The notes beneath the pieces were generated by a model. That model was not told the DNA's origin and did no database searches. It worked only from the letters and a program-made list of their open reading frames with translations. A DNA stretch of 64,000 nucleotides, taken from positions 514,867-578,866 of the forward strand of contig JACGCN010000035.1 in NCBI GenBank assembly GCA_014905825.1, in the 5' to 3' direction. The stretch's first letter is position 1. Each line of letters begins with the position of its first letter. The DNA comes from Lyophyllum atratum (taxonomy: Eukaryota; Basidiomycota; Agaricomycetes; Agaricales; Lyophyllaceae). Positions 1 to 11,201 of this stretch are shown piece by piece. The position numbers and the translations under genes are program-made.

Positions 1-99
1 AGCACACCTCCGAATGGCACCTTCGCCCTCCCCAGCAGGAGCGACTTCGACGGAACCTTTGCCGTAGTAACCTGGCTTATTGGTGCGTATGCGAGACAT
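1..99 (-). CDS. 5' end of a probable long-chain acyl-CoA synthetase (partial)
   Basis: The minus strand opens with ATG at 97-99 and reads 33 codons without a stop to the window edge. The peptide contains PGYYGKGSVEV followed by a Gly/Glu-rich stretch and IRR. From memory, that PG(H/Y)YGxGSVEV opening resembles the N-terminus of basidiomycete long-chain acyl-CoA synthetases, which activate fatty acids to CoA thioesters. No catalytic motif is inside the window, so the assignment rests on this short signature. Sequence upstream of the ATG (100-300) looks like ordinary promoter. Confidence 0.4.
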   Translation of the reverse strand, partial: MSRIRTNKPGYYGKGSVEVAPAGEGEGAIRRCA

Positions 100-1239
100 G
101 GTGATGGTGGTTAGAGGAAAGATTTAGAGAGGTTGTGGAGGATTTCGCTTGACTTTATGACTTCAGATTCCCCGCTTTGCGCTGATTTGTTGACTTGTGT
201 ACCTGACTAGGCCTGACTTGGCTATCACACAAACGCATTCACAACATTGTCCCTCCCTTGGCTCAATTCATATCAACTCTTTTCCTCCTTCACAATAGCT
301 CTATGTATCCATGAGGTGCGTAGCGGTGGGCTTCGACTAGCGAAGGCTCCTCCAACTACTCGGCGTCAAGGAGCATGCGCAGCCAGAACCATGACGCGTC
401 ATGCTCACGTTATTTTGTGATGGTGGATCCGAAACATTGACAACTTCAAGGGACACACAGCCATGGAGCCCAAAGGGGCCTTTTACGATCTCGACAGTCA
501 CATACATAGCCTTGGGCAACCATCTTAGCACAACGTGAATCACTGGGCAACTTCAGCGGCGAATTCAAATGGATGACCAGCTGATACGCGGTGAGTGGCG
601 TCAACTCATGTACTTCAGCACACTAACAACGTTAACAGAGATCAACGGGAGAGACCTCACCTCCAGACTCTTTCAAATCTCCATATTGATCGAGTGATCG
701 TCCCTACTGCGGCAGTAGGGACGCGGTTCAGACAACAAGGCAATGATCGAAGCAAGTTATTTACAGTGCCTTCAGAAGATCCTGCTGGCGGTCATAGCGC
801 GCATAAGCATGTTCACTCCCACCTGCACAAGGACCCCACGACTCGTTCCTTCCCTGATACCTCAGGCCTCATGTTTGTAGGTCACGTCGCCCTGACAGAC
901 GAACACGCGCTAAGAGGCACCGAGCCTGTCAATTCAAGATGATCTGGCCTGAATCGAGAGGCACAACATCTCCGTCGAAAGTGATCGCGACGTAAAAAAT
1001 TACGAGGGGCCTCCGTTCAAGGGAGCTCTGAGTAGCAGAAACGCGTGACGTCTATAAACGAGCGTTGACGCATGGATCATGAAGGAAAACATATCCAGCT
1101 CGGGGTGAACCGAAGGGTGAGTATCGGCTGATATGGAAAATGTTCACTGGATGGGTTACCCACTTGACGAGATAGCAATGCCTGTACTCAAGAGGCCGGA
1201 ATACGAACCGCTGAAGACCGTGGATACATAGGGCCCGGT
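100..1239. other. Intergenic region, no gene recognised
   Basis: About 1.1 kb lies between the divergent start at 99 and the adenylate-enzyme relic. Short open frames exist on both strands but none has a recognisable domain or intron-consistent extension. The only clear structure is a perfect 12-bp inverted repeat with a 1-nt centre at 699-723, listed separately. Confidence 0.5.
699..723. repeat. Perfect 12-bp inverted repeat with 1-nt spacer
   Basis: The arms CGTCCCTACTGC (699-710) and GCAGTAGGGACG (712-723) are exact reverse complements around a single G. Such a dyad could bind a dimeric regulator or be a relic of an insertion. It lies roughly 600 bp upstream of the probable acyl-CoA synthetase start, and nothing else supports a role. 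Confidence 0.6.
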
Positions 1240-1615
1240 CTCATGATGGAGTCGATAACATGACATAAATACTGTAGGTAGCGCCTTGAGTTGTGTATAT
1301 AAATGCCAGGTCTTTCGGATGATCTCCTTCTTGAGCTCCTCAACGTCCTTGTCCGTCGAAAGCTCGACAAACATGACAGGCGCAGGACGCCCGGATCCAA
1401 GAATAATGCACTGCGCAATGACATATCCGCACATCGCGGTTCGCGGGCACATTCTGTATGAGGTATACCATCGTGAACGAACCTGAACAGACAGTGCCAT
1501 CAATTCGCGTCCTCTGTGTCGCACCGCAAGCTGTTATCAGACTCGATCCTGTCTTCCTATCGTCCGCGGAAGATATATCGCGTAGGTTACGCTCCCTCAG
1601 GTATTCAAGTCTTAG
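1240..1615 (-). pseudogene. Relic of an adenylate-forming (NRPS-like/acyl-CoA ligase) enzyme
   Basis: Minus-strand translations in more than one frame match the C-terminal half of the intact enzyme at 52.9-54.9 kb. One segment gives RYIFRGR, then a TAG stop, then ESDNSLRCDTEDAN and another stop; the intact copy has MYIFRGR...SENSLRCDTKYAD. A second segment gives ILGSGRPAPVMFVE and LKKEIIRKT; the intact copy has VVGSGRPSPVMFIE and LKKEIIRKT. The match stops after the position of the intact copy's RRYLHERI, so the final lysine-containing region is missing. In-frame stops, frame changes and truncation at both ends make this a dead fragment of the same family. Confidence 0.8.
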
Positions 1616-1885
1616 CGCATCCGGATGGTTGATCAAGCTGAGGGGACCGATACGAACGAGTGGTAGGTGCGGTCATGAGAACTGTATGTAGTAGTCATCA
1701 ATCCCAAGATCCAAGTTCTGAACAGACGCGACAAATCACTCCCCACCTGCTTTCATGGCATGCCTCTCCATTACGGGGGTGACTGTCAACACACTGTCTT
1801 AACACTCCCTGCGTGGATAGCCTGATAAACTTCTTTGATTCTCTAGCGACCTCAATTTCATCAACGATACCCTGCGCCTAGTTTC

Positions 1886-2661
1886 TCAGTCCTTCTTTCC
1901 ATACAGATACACTCTCCCCTCCAATGGCGCAAACTGCTTATCAGCACCACCACGCGGGGGGCCAGTTGGTGTCCCGAAAACCAGTTGCGCACGAAGGGAC
2001 CAGGTAGCAGGCACACCTCAGGTCTCAGCGACGTCCTTGCTGATGCCACGTTGGAAGTGCTGAAGGTTGCACCCGAGGCCTTCAGTCGCGAGCGCGGTCC
2101 ATGCGATGAATTGAGCCATGCCGTTGGCGTGTTCGTACCCTAAGTGCAAAGAGATGATTAGCGCGTTCACGAACTTGAGTGATGGAAAGCTGCAACGTAC
2201 AATCTGGGTATTTCGCCAGGAGCCCTTGGAGCGGGGCTGGGGGCTTATCAACGGCGGAAGTGTCTTCAAAGAAGAGAACCTATGACAGGGAAGTGTCATC
2301 ACTCTGGTTCGATGCAAACGCAGCACGATTCAGGGAATCGGACCGGGGAAGACGCGACGCGACTTACCGTTCCATAAGCCGCCTTGTGTCCCTTGATCTT
2401 GGGTTCTAAGACCTCGAATATTGGAGGCGGCGCATCCTTTATGCACTGCATACAGAAGTCCCAGAGCTTGTCGTGCTCGGCGCCGAAAAGGATGATAGCG
2501 CGGCATGACTGGACGCTGAATGGCGAGGGAGCGTGCTTGATAGCATGGCTCACGATCGCGACGATGCGGTCATCGGGGATGAAGGATTCCTTCGCAAGCG
2601 AGAGGATGGAACGGCGAATCTTGACGGCTTCGAGGAAGGGCACTTCGTCTGCTGATGTCAT
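1886..2661 (-). pseudogene. Nitroreductase-family protein (Frm2/Hbn1-like) with an in-frame stop
   Basis: Spliced on the minus strand from ATG 2661, the frame reads MTSADEVPFLEAVKIRRSI, IKHAPSPFSVQSCRAIILFG, VLFFEDTSAV and YEHANGMAQFIAWTALATEG. These fit fungal FMN-dependent nitroreductase-family proteins related to yeast Frm2/Hbn1, which are linked to oxidative-stress and lipid signalling. Two introns are visible: a donor GTAAG at 2363-2367 and a second intron that joins ...KYPDW to YEHANG. After ...GISKDVAET the frame meets TGA at 2018-2020. The same frame then continues with family-like sequence (GVPATWSLRAQLVFGTPTG) to a natural stop at 1886-1888. The TGA sits where Trp is expected, so this is a recent nonsense mutation or a sequencing error. 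The truncated product would lack about 43 residues. Confidence 0.75.
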
Positions 2662-5010
2662 TGGTGTTGACGTCGAGCAAGTTAGGTGATGTGGTGGGTA
2701 GCACGATGCTGGAGGAGTAGTCCTGGCCTCCTGCGAACTTCCAGTAGGCGTCTTTATACTCGCCCGAGCGACGCCGCAGTGATGGCCGAGAGATGGGTAT
2801 AGCTCAACAATCAACCACATGCGATGATGATGCCTTAAATCGTAGAATTCCTGGTCAATATAATGATAACAAGGTGATGGTAGTAGTCACCTAACGATTT
2901 CTTCAGAGAGCGGTCACCGAAAGAAGGCGTTTCTCCATCGCGTCTTCCTACGCCTGTCAAAAATAGACCTCGATATTAACGACAAGGGTGGTGCACCTCC
3001 ACACGAAACTCACGAAGATGTTCGACTCTATCTGCCAGCGTGTCGAAGGGACTGCAATGAGGTTGGGACTTTCGGTCTCTACTAGCAGGGTCATCATATG
3101 AGTAAGAGAAACCACGACAAGCAATGCACTTTACCAAGACCTATCAGTCTTCCCATCTGCGGTCGAATAGGAAGTGCCGATGTATCAAGGCATCACGAAA
3201 AGAGCCATGCTAGCGCTCCTCCTTCTTGTCCGTTTATAACCGTTCATCCAGCGCTCATGAGCCTCGTTGAGCTTCCATCATATGCATTAGCCAGAGAAGT
3301 CGCGCTAGTTGACATATAGCTCACCTCAAATCTGCTCTCTGCCACCCCACCACGAAGCGCATGGGATTCAACTATCTGATTCGGATACACGTCCATTTTT
3401 CCAGCGCTATAAGCCACGCCGTTGGTCATCGAGACGTGGAGAAGCAAGATTGCGAAAATGGACGAAGAACGTGGTATTGGAGGAGGAAGAGGTTCGTCAC
3501 CTGTCACAAATATCGTAACCCCGACATTTCTCCATCTATCTCCTTCGTCAGTCCGAATCCACCATCACAGTCCGCTGGGAACATGAATTCAGAATTGTTC
3601 TTCAGCTCGAACGAAATGCGTCTTCGCGCTACGTATTTGCGAAGTATCTAGATAGATATAGGAAAGCAAAAGGCCTGACGCTCACCAGACCTTCCTGTCT
3701 CTGCTCTCGTAGCGCCGAACGACTCGAATTGATCAGACCCTCACTTATATCGCCCTATCTACTATCGACCCCCCTCCCACAGTGAAAAATTCCACGAGCA
3801 GGAATATCTAATATCCACCCGCCTCTAGACCCTCTCGGATTCCGTATCAATAGACCGCTCAGTTATCCCTAGCAAAACCAATACCGCAGACCAGCCTGAT
3901 GCATAACCATCATCGAAGCCAATGATGGGTATCCTGGTACCTCGCAGGTTCGGACATCCTATACTCGTTATCTTCAAAGCACAGCCAGGCCGTTTGGGGC
4001 CTGTGTGCATGCTGTGCGTTCAGGTGAGCACGCTACCCCGACGAGAGCTCCGCGCCTATTGTGGACGGCATATCTCCTCTTTGTATACCCTGGGATGTCC
4101 TCGTCGACTGCTATAGATCTCTGTTTACATACTCCTGGCGCCCCCGCTCACCTATCTTATATCGGAGATACCACGCATCCATCCGGCCCAATAGATGTGC
4201 AGGCGCCTTTGATTTCTTAAGGATCCCATATCCTCTAGCGCCCAGACACGAAGTGTCTATTCAGCCAATTAGCGCCGGCGGAGGCTCTACAGCTTTCGCC
4301 GGGGTTAAACCGGGAATGACCTGTGTGGGTTATCCGGATCAGGAATCGGCTCGTGCGTGTATCGATATGATGTTCGTGCCCATTCTTAATGAGTTGCTGC
4401 AAAGACTTATGCCTCGTATTCCAGTAACATCCCGCGCACTCCCGTTCTCACCGCCATTCCTCGATTTATTGATGCCCATCTGGTTTCAGGATCATGATCG
4501 TCGCCTTAGTAAGGAGCCGCCCATGTTCACTATTCCGTGCTATTCCATGCGTGTACCGCTCACATTCACTTACCTTGTGATATGTGGGCGTCAGCGGCCA
4601 TACGTTGGGTGCCATTGCTGTTCGGTATATTCAGTTTCAACCGTACCTCTCGTTCTTCCCAACCTCCCAATACAGTCTGTCACAGCAAACCTAACAACCA
4701 AATGCCAAGGGCCTAGGCCACAGCACTTCATTCAGAAAGCCATGGATGCTATACCGGGCGCATGACTATAACACGAGTCTCCCCATTCTGAGCTTCCAAA
4801 GTAGCGTGAGCACCTGACATCTCTTGCCAGTGCACAACCGTCATCCCGCCTATCTCGGTCTCGCGCCCACTCATCCTTCCTATCGCGACGATCGTCCCTT
4901 GCCGTGCCTCAATAACTGTCATCTGAGGGCAAATCTTGTGGATGTCGCACTGACATTGTGTTTTCGGCATAGCGCGAACATCTGACGTATCCTGGGGTAT
5001 TTCCTGGTTA
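2662..5010. other. Intergenic region without a recognised gene
   Basis: About 2.3 kb. A 234-codon frame at 4061-4765 (+) begins with GTG rather than ATG, and its translation has no domain, membrane pattern or motif I recognise. A 73-codon minus-strand frame (4749-4970) starts with ATG but is also unrecognised. Neither is called as a gene. The rest has only short shadow frames. Confidence 0.4.
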
Positions 5011-5569
5011 TGGTGCAGTGCGCTTAGTCACCGCTACTTTTGAACAGCGGCGGAATTGGGTCTTATGAAACCCGACTTCTTATTTTTGGCATGGTAGCGA
5101 GCCATTTGCAGGGTGTATGTAGTATAAGCTAATTAAAACTATCAAATACCACTTTACAATGTGATCCCACCTGAAGACGCAGAAAAGGCTACGGCTGCGA
5201 GAACCCGAGCAGCAAAGGTGAAGAAAAAAAATACCCGAAATGGACATCATCTGGTCAAAAAGCTCAAGCTTTGAAGCTCAAATTCAGGACCGTAAATTCA
5301 GTATGAGGCAATATATATCACATAGAAGGGTTCCCGAAAGTGTGGGGGCTGCTTCTTGGCATGTAGAGTACCATATATACAGGAGCGGCGGAATTGACCT
5401 CTCCAAAAAATCTTAACTCTATCATTTTTGAAGATTTTGACAATCTGTCTTAGGAATCAATTCTATCCATAAAACTACGTCTTTTGGCTAAAGGAATAAG
5501 AAAATGGACTTTTTTCTGAGGTGCTACTTTGGTTGTTCAAAAGTAGCGGTGACTAAGCGCATTGCACCA
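5011..5569. mobile_element. MITE-like non-autonomous DNA transposon with about 36-bp terminal inverted repeats
   Basis: The left end (5009-5045) starts TATGGTGCAGTGCGCTTAG. The right end (5535-5571) is its reverse complement with a single mismatch over 37 bp. The outermost TA on both sides can be read as a TA target-site duplication, as for Tc1/mariner-type elements, giving an element of 559 bp. The interior is AT-rich and carries no credible coding frame. It contains a 12-bp direct repeat, GCGGCGGAATTG, at 5047-5058 and 5385-5396. Such elements are moved in trans by a related transposase; none is visible in this window. Confidence 0.85.
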
Positions 5570-5571
5570 TA

Positions 5572-8333
5572 CATGAGTTATGGACGCAAGTATTACAGTA
5601 TCGCACAAGTAATTAACATTAAAGACTCGATCCACGACAGTTTAATATCGCGAATCGCGAATATCTGGTTGAGATTAAGTAGTCCGCTAATAACCGAGTC
5701 CCCAGATCAGGAACAGGCTGATCGTCGATTGCACTGATCAAGTTGGATCTCGCGATAATTGACGCGACGCATACACGTGTGTATCCACGTGATTCATTGC
5801 ACCTATCATGTGGCGCTACGCTCCTACGCGTCTGTTCCTCACACTCACGTCGACGCGTCGGAAGTTTTGCAACCAAAGGACCGGACCACCTCGAAATAAC
5901 GACAACCCAGGATACGCTCCAGAACGCACTTCCCCAAATAATGCAACCTAGAACGTCTCGGAGGCTGCCACGCTCAACCTTCTCTGTCAAGCTCAACCTT
6001 CTGCCACAAAGTTCATTCACATCTCCCCAGCACAGATCTTTCTCCATCGCACAAAGTTCTCAACCCTCTCCAGGTTTCACCTTCTCAGCAGCAACTATTC
6101 CTGAAGATCTATACACCGGCGCTGGGGATCGATAGTAGATACCGGGATTGTCCTCGATCGATAGGATATCGGCATCCGCCCATTAATTTTTGCGCAAGGA
6201 AAAGGCAAGATACTGATATTGGTGTACTTCTTCTCTTCTTTTCCACCACTGCTCCCTCCCATCCCCGTGCCTCCTCCACGCCAGCCGCTGGGATTCGATT
6301 CGACGTGCAATTTGCAATCACGACTGAAGGGGGCGGGAAAAGTCGCTCTAACGCGTTTTCGCGGCTGCCCATGATCGTCGCGGATATCCAAGTCAAAAAC
6401 CTAATGGAACGCGCTCTCCCCGGCCTCGCCTCCGGGTACACGCTGCTGCAGCGTTGTCGAAGACCTACACGTTTCGGCGCCACTCCCCCTCAGATGTGAC
6501 TGCTTAGTGCTTAGTGCGACTAAAGCCTCTTTGCGGGGCTCTCCTACTATTAGCGTTAGAGGCGCATTCGCAGCCCTCCCCAGACCCCAGTCTATCTTGA
6601 CCTCGAACTTGACTTATTATGAGCCCGGGTCGGACCAAGCTCGCAAATCACATCGTCGAGAGTGCCGCAGGTCGTGGTAGGTCGTGGTAGGTCGTGCTCG
6701 TGGCCATGTCCCCCACAGGTCGCGCACGGGTGGCCTCCTCCGAATGCGCTGCTTCTGCCAGTGCCACTGCCACTGATGACTTTGTCTACCGTCTATGTCT
6801 GCGCACGTGCGAGGGTGTGTGGGTGTTGTGTCCGAATGCGGGCTCCTTATCGATGGTGCAGACTCTTGATCGATGGGCTTCTGGCTTCTGCGAAATCCGG
6901 CCTCGTTTTCCGTCTGATGGAGGAGGAGGAGGAACTTGGATGGTTCGACGCGTTCTGATTGGGCGTGGTGTTGGGCTTCCTTTTCCCTTTCCCTAGGTCT
7001 GACTCCCTGCGATACCGGTTGTGAATGAATGAATGCACAAATGAATACTGCCGTAGAGGTTTTGGTGTCATATCATTGTCAACGGGCTCAATGTATGTTC
7101 ATTTCGACGTGCTTCCAATCCCTCAAGCCTTCGGCCCTGGCGCTTGCGTTGTGCTATGACGTCACACCGTGTACTCAAGTACGGCGCCCCCCATACCCTT
7201 TGTCGTATATGTATTGGGACCCAAGGCCGCTGCAGGTGGCGGAGACGCGGGTGACCGACCCTGCAGAGAAGCTGGCTGGAGATGGGGGCCACAGCACTTG
7301 CCGAGCCGTATCAGCCCTAGGACGACCACACAGCCTCTGATAACGGTTTCCATCAAAGGACCTTTGTCTTCGGGTGGGATGGGCACATCTCAACGACAGG
7401 ATCGGGGAAGGAAGACACGCCTCGAGGTGTTGTTATTTCAGGCGTGTCCCGTGACTCGGACTTGGACACTTTCTGATGATGATGGTGGGCTTGTTTTTCC
7501 CGAATTTGTAATTTGCATTTGGGATGAGGCACATGAGGAAGGTGTACTTAGGGTTGTGGGCATGGCGGTGACAGAATTTGTCGTGGTGAGGCATCTTTTT
7601 CGGTGGTGCTCTGAATAGGACAAAGTAGATTGGCATGTCACGACACTGACACGAGGATGGGTCTTGTTATACTTCTTGTCGCCAACTCATACTTCAGGGA
7701 TGGATCCCTAACAGCGAATCTCCACTTGGAGACAGAGTGGGAGTCGTTAATGTCCGCAGTGAAGGACAAAGAAGTTACATGAAGAAGTGGTTATGTTTTT
7801 CGCCTCATGCCAGGCGCCAAGGCTGCGGCCGACTTGCCCAGAATCAGTTGACACCTTCTTCGCAGTCACAAAACTCCTCTGGGGTTAGCGTCAGATATGA
7901 CCGGTGGAAGATCGGGAACTGGGACACGGCTCATGCTGGTGGGGGGTCAGGCATTGGTGATGGTGGCCACCCGGTTCAACTCAGCGACGAGACACACGTT
8001 GGGCAAGACTGCGAGCGAGGCACAAGGAGAGACCACAAGGGAAATCTAGCCGAACGCGAATTACCCTGATCGTGATCATTTGTGCTCGGTTATCGGCTCG
8101 ATATGGGACGAGTCATATGCGAATGGGCCGTTCTCTTTGAGAGGCAAAGCGAGGATGGGACTGTGTTCGGGGGAGGAGGCCCGGAGTTTCGTAGAAATCC
8201 AATAATTGTTTGGGGCGTGATTTGATTTTTTTTGAATCGGCACTTTGAGCTGTACCTCTATAACCCGTTGACACCTCTGCGCTTCCTCTCTTTCTCCTGA
8301 TCCCTCGCTTCACGACCGCCCCCCCATTCTGAC
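5572..8333. other. Long upstream region of the GATA factor gene, no gene recognised
   Basis: About 2.8 kb. Short frames on both strands have no recognisable domains. Local simple repeats are present: roughly three copies of GGTCGTGGTA near 6669-6695 and GAAT repeats near 7022-7044. Pyrimidine-rich tracts occur just before the GATA start (8283-8300). A long promoter or 5' leader is common for fungal regulatory genes, but I see no defined site. Confidence 0.4.
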
Positions 8334-11201
8334 ATGCCCTCTATCCTCAATCTCAAGTTCAAAGTTGGTTGCGCAGTAGCACTGCTGCTCCCTTGACTCA
8401 CCGTGAACCCCAGGGAAACAAGTCTTTCGTCGCGTTCAGCAATTTGGGCGACACTGAGTCCTTAACCAAGACCTGGAAGGTGTGTTTTACATCTAATCTT
8501 TCGTCTTATCGTGCTCTAATATCTGTCTAGGTCTGCACCAAAGTCGCAAGCTACCTCGAACAGGGCCAGCGACTCGAGAACTTGAGTTGGCGGTTATGGC
8601 ATCTTCAGAACCTCATGGTCGACACCGACAACGCCAAGTCCAAGCGTGAATTCAAAAAACTCTCGAAATGCATGGGCGACAAGCTAGACAAGGAGAAGGG
8701 CCGGTGCGTTCAAATCTTTTCTTTCATGAAACCCTAGACCCTGATGCTGTGTTAGGAGTATCGAAGAGCTCGAGGCTCCCGATTTCAAGGCCAACCATTC
8801 CACCGACATGATCCGCCAGCGCGCAGAAGAAAAGGAGCGCAACCGCGAAGCCAGCCAGAACGCCGTCCCCGGGACCATCAAGCGCATGCAGTTCACCTTC
8901 AGTGTCGATCAGCCCAGCCCCGCCGTCAACCAGCCCGTCAAGAAGCCCAACTACAAGCCCTCCGCCGAATTCCACAAACGCTCCTGGCACGCTGCGCGTG
9001 TCAATCACGATGACGACGACATGGTTGTAGCCGACGACGAAGGCAACGACAAAGACCCCCCGCCACGCGGACGGAAGGGCAAACCTTCAACCACTCCCAC
9101 CTCGCTCCGCTTCCCATCTCTCTTTTCGAATGATTTCGGTCCCGCTGCTCTATTGTATCCTACTCCTACACTCACGACCCCCATGAACTACGGCGAAGGG
9201 CTCAACCCCTCCGCCTCTCATGACCGCTTCAGCATCTCGCGGCCCACGATCGAGGTCTCCCTCGATGAGCTCCTCAAGAACGTCGACTCTGGTCCCAGCG
9301 ACTACGACTCCTGGAACCTCTCATACCCCGACGCCCTTGCTACCGATACCGAAGACCCCAAGGCCCACCAAGACGTCATCATGCACTCCATCCCCCCCAC
9401 CTCCTCTTCCTCCATCTCCGCTCCCGCCCCCCGAAAAGCCTCCTCTCCCGTCGTCGCACAGGAAAGCGAAGACGAGAGCAGCGCCGACTCCGACGACGAA
9501 GACTCGGACTTCGACCTCCGCGCCATCACCCACCAGCCCGCCAAAGTCTCGCGCAAGCGCCTCCCGCCCGTGTCGCAGGCGGCCAAGGAGGTGCTACCGG
9601 AGACCGTCGTCCCCTCAAAAGTCAATCTCCTCTATGACACCCGCGCCAACACCCCCGTCGGCCGCCCGGCGTTGACCGTCCGGACGCAGGGCACGTCGGG
9701 GAACCGCTCGTCGGGCCCGGGCGCCACTGCTACCACTATCAACTCGGCGGTCCTGCGCAGCACGGGTGCGCTCAACAATGGCAACTCCGCGCCGGGGGGT
9801 GTCAAAGCCGAGTGCACGAACTGCGGGGCGACCCACACGCCGCTGTGGCGCCGTGGGCTCAACGACGAGCTGAACTGCAACGCCTGCGGGCTGTATTGCA
9901 AACTCGTGAGTATCCTCTCCCTTCCTCGCTTTCACATGTAACATGTTTATTGACTGGCTTGTTTTCTTTTTCGTAGCATAAACGCCCCCGCCCTAAATCC
10001 ATGCGTAACACCCACGGCGAAGGACGCGCACAGATCCCCCCTCGGCAAGAAACCGTCGACGTTATGGGTTTGTCGTCCCCCATCCCTAAACTCCCCCCTC
10101 GATGCTCATCCCCTGTGCACCGGATAGCGCAATGTTACAATTGCCACACCACCGCGACGCCGCTCTGGAGGAAGGACGACGAGGGAAAGACGGTTTGCAA
10201 TGCGTACGTTGTTTTTCCTTTCTTTCTTCTCTTTCTTTCTTTTTTCGTTCGATGCCCTTGCTTACGCGTCGATGATCAGGTGCGGGCTGTACTACAAGCT
10301 CCATGGCTCGGCCAGACCGATCTCCATGAAATCCGACGTCATCCGCAAGCGCTCGCGCCACGACGCCCGTCGCGGCGGCAACAACCTCTCCGACACCCCC
10401 TCCGCCAGCCCCGGCGTCTCCCGCCGCGCCTCCCCCGCGCGCGAAGCCTCCCCCACCCTCGCGCCCGACTCCTCCACCGCACAGATGAGCTACGACTACA
10501 CCGAGGAGCTCGACTTCCGGCACACGCAGTCGGAGCTGCTCGGCGCGCTCGGGCAGGACCTGAGCCAGCAGCAGATGTTCCATTCTTTCAACTTCCAGTT
10601 CCCGGGGCCGTACCACCCGGATTATCTTACGCAGGTGTATACGATGCCGGCTGATCCGCTGCCGTTCCCGCCTTCTGACGGCTCTGACCATGATCGGGAG
10701 CATGAGTATGGGATGAGCCCAAGGACGAGCAAGCGCCGTCGGATGAGCACGGACTCGGCGTCGGAGCCGCCGTCGTCTGCCACGTCGTATTCGTCGTACA
10801 ATGACGGGTACTCTACCCCTGCGTCGTCTGCCACGTCGCACTCCCAGCGCTCCTCCATGGACTTCCCCTTCTCCTCCTACCTCAGCCCCTCCTCTTTCAA
10901 CTCGGGCCCCGCGCTCAGGGGGTCCGGGAACACGTTCTGGCACCCACCTATGATGCCGCAGGGGGACAACTCCCCGCATGTGATTCACCCGCCGATGTTG
11001 CCCCCGACGACGACGGACGACTCGCCGATGGATTATTTGCATCAGCCGATGGGGCATGATGAGGAGCTGTTTTCGTCGTTTTTGCACCCGCCGATGGCGA
11101 TTCCGGAGGAGGGGGGGATGTGTATGGGGCAGGTGCATCCGCCGATGATGGTGGAGTATGGAGGGCATGATGCGTATGAGTCGGCGATGAGGGTGTACTA
11201 G
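8334..11201 (+). CDS. Two-finger GATA transcription factor with an AreA-type N-terminal domain
   Basis: Seven exons fit: 8334-8363, 8414-8479, 8531-8703, 8756-9905, 9977-10067, 10128-10203 and 10280-11201, encoding about 835 residues. The N-terminus has GQRLENLSWRLWHL, matching the DUF1752 region of fungal AreA/Gaf1-type nitrogen regulators. Residues about 443-467 form CTNC-x17-CNAC and about 506-530 form CYNC-x17-CNAC. These are two type-IV GATA zinc fingers, each with the TPLWR core and followed by basic stretches (HKRPRPKSMR; RPISMKSDVIRKRSR). A Ser/Asp/Glu-rich region lies in the middle, and the C-terminal tail repeats HPPM. It should act in the nucleus binding GATA sites. Two fingers also occur in iron regulators (SRE/Fep1), but the spacer here lacks their Cys-rich block. 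Which metabolism it controls cannot be told from the sequence. Confidence 0.9.

Noticed and set aside
4061..4765. 234-codon plus-strand frame
   Set aside because: Begins with GTG, no ATG-anchored start, no recognisable motif, and no splice-supported extension.
5011..5569. Small protein encoded within the MITE (frame from 5504)
   Set aside because: The frame runs through the right TIR into flanking DNA and has no family resemblance.
5743..6135. 130-codon plus and 142-codon minus frames over 5.6-6.1 kb
   Set aside because: Mutually overlapping, no motifs, partly overlapping the flank of the MITE; likely chance frames.
9220..9675. 151-codon plus-strand frame inside GATA exon 4
   Set aside because: Ser/Pro/Thr low-complexity translation in the wrong frame of a clear exon.
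10086..11168. 360-codon antisense frame over the GATA gene
   Set aside because: Arg/His-rich composition follows from codon bias of the GC-rich sense strand; no domain, and the sense gene is certain.
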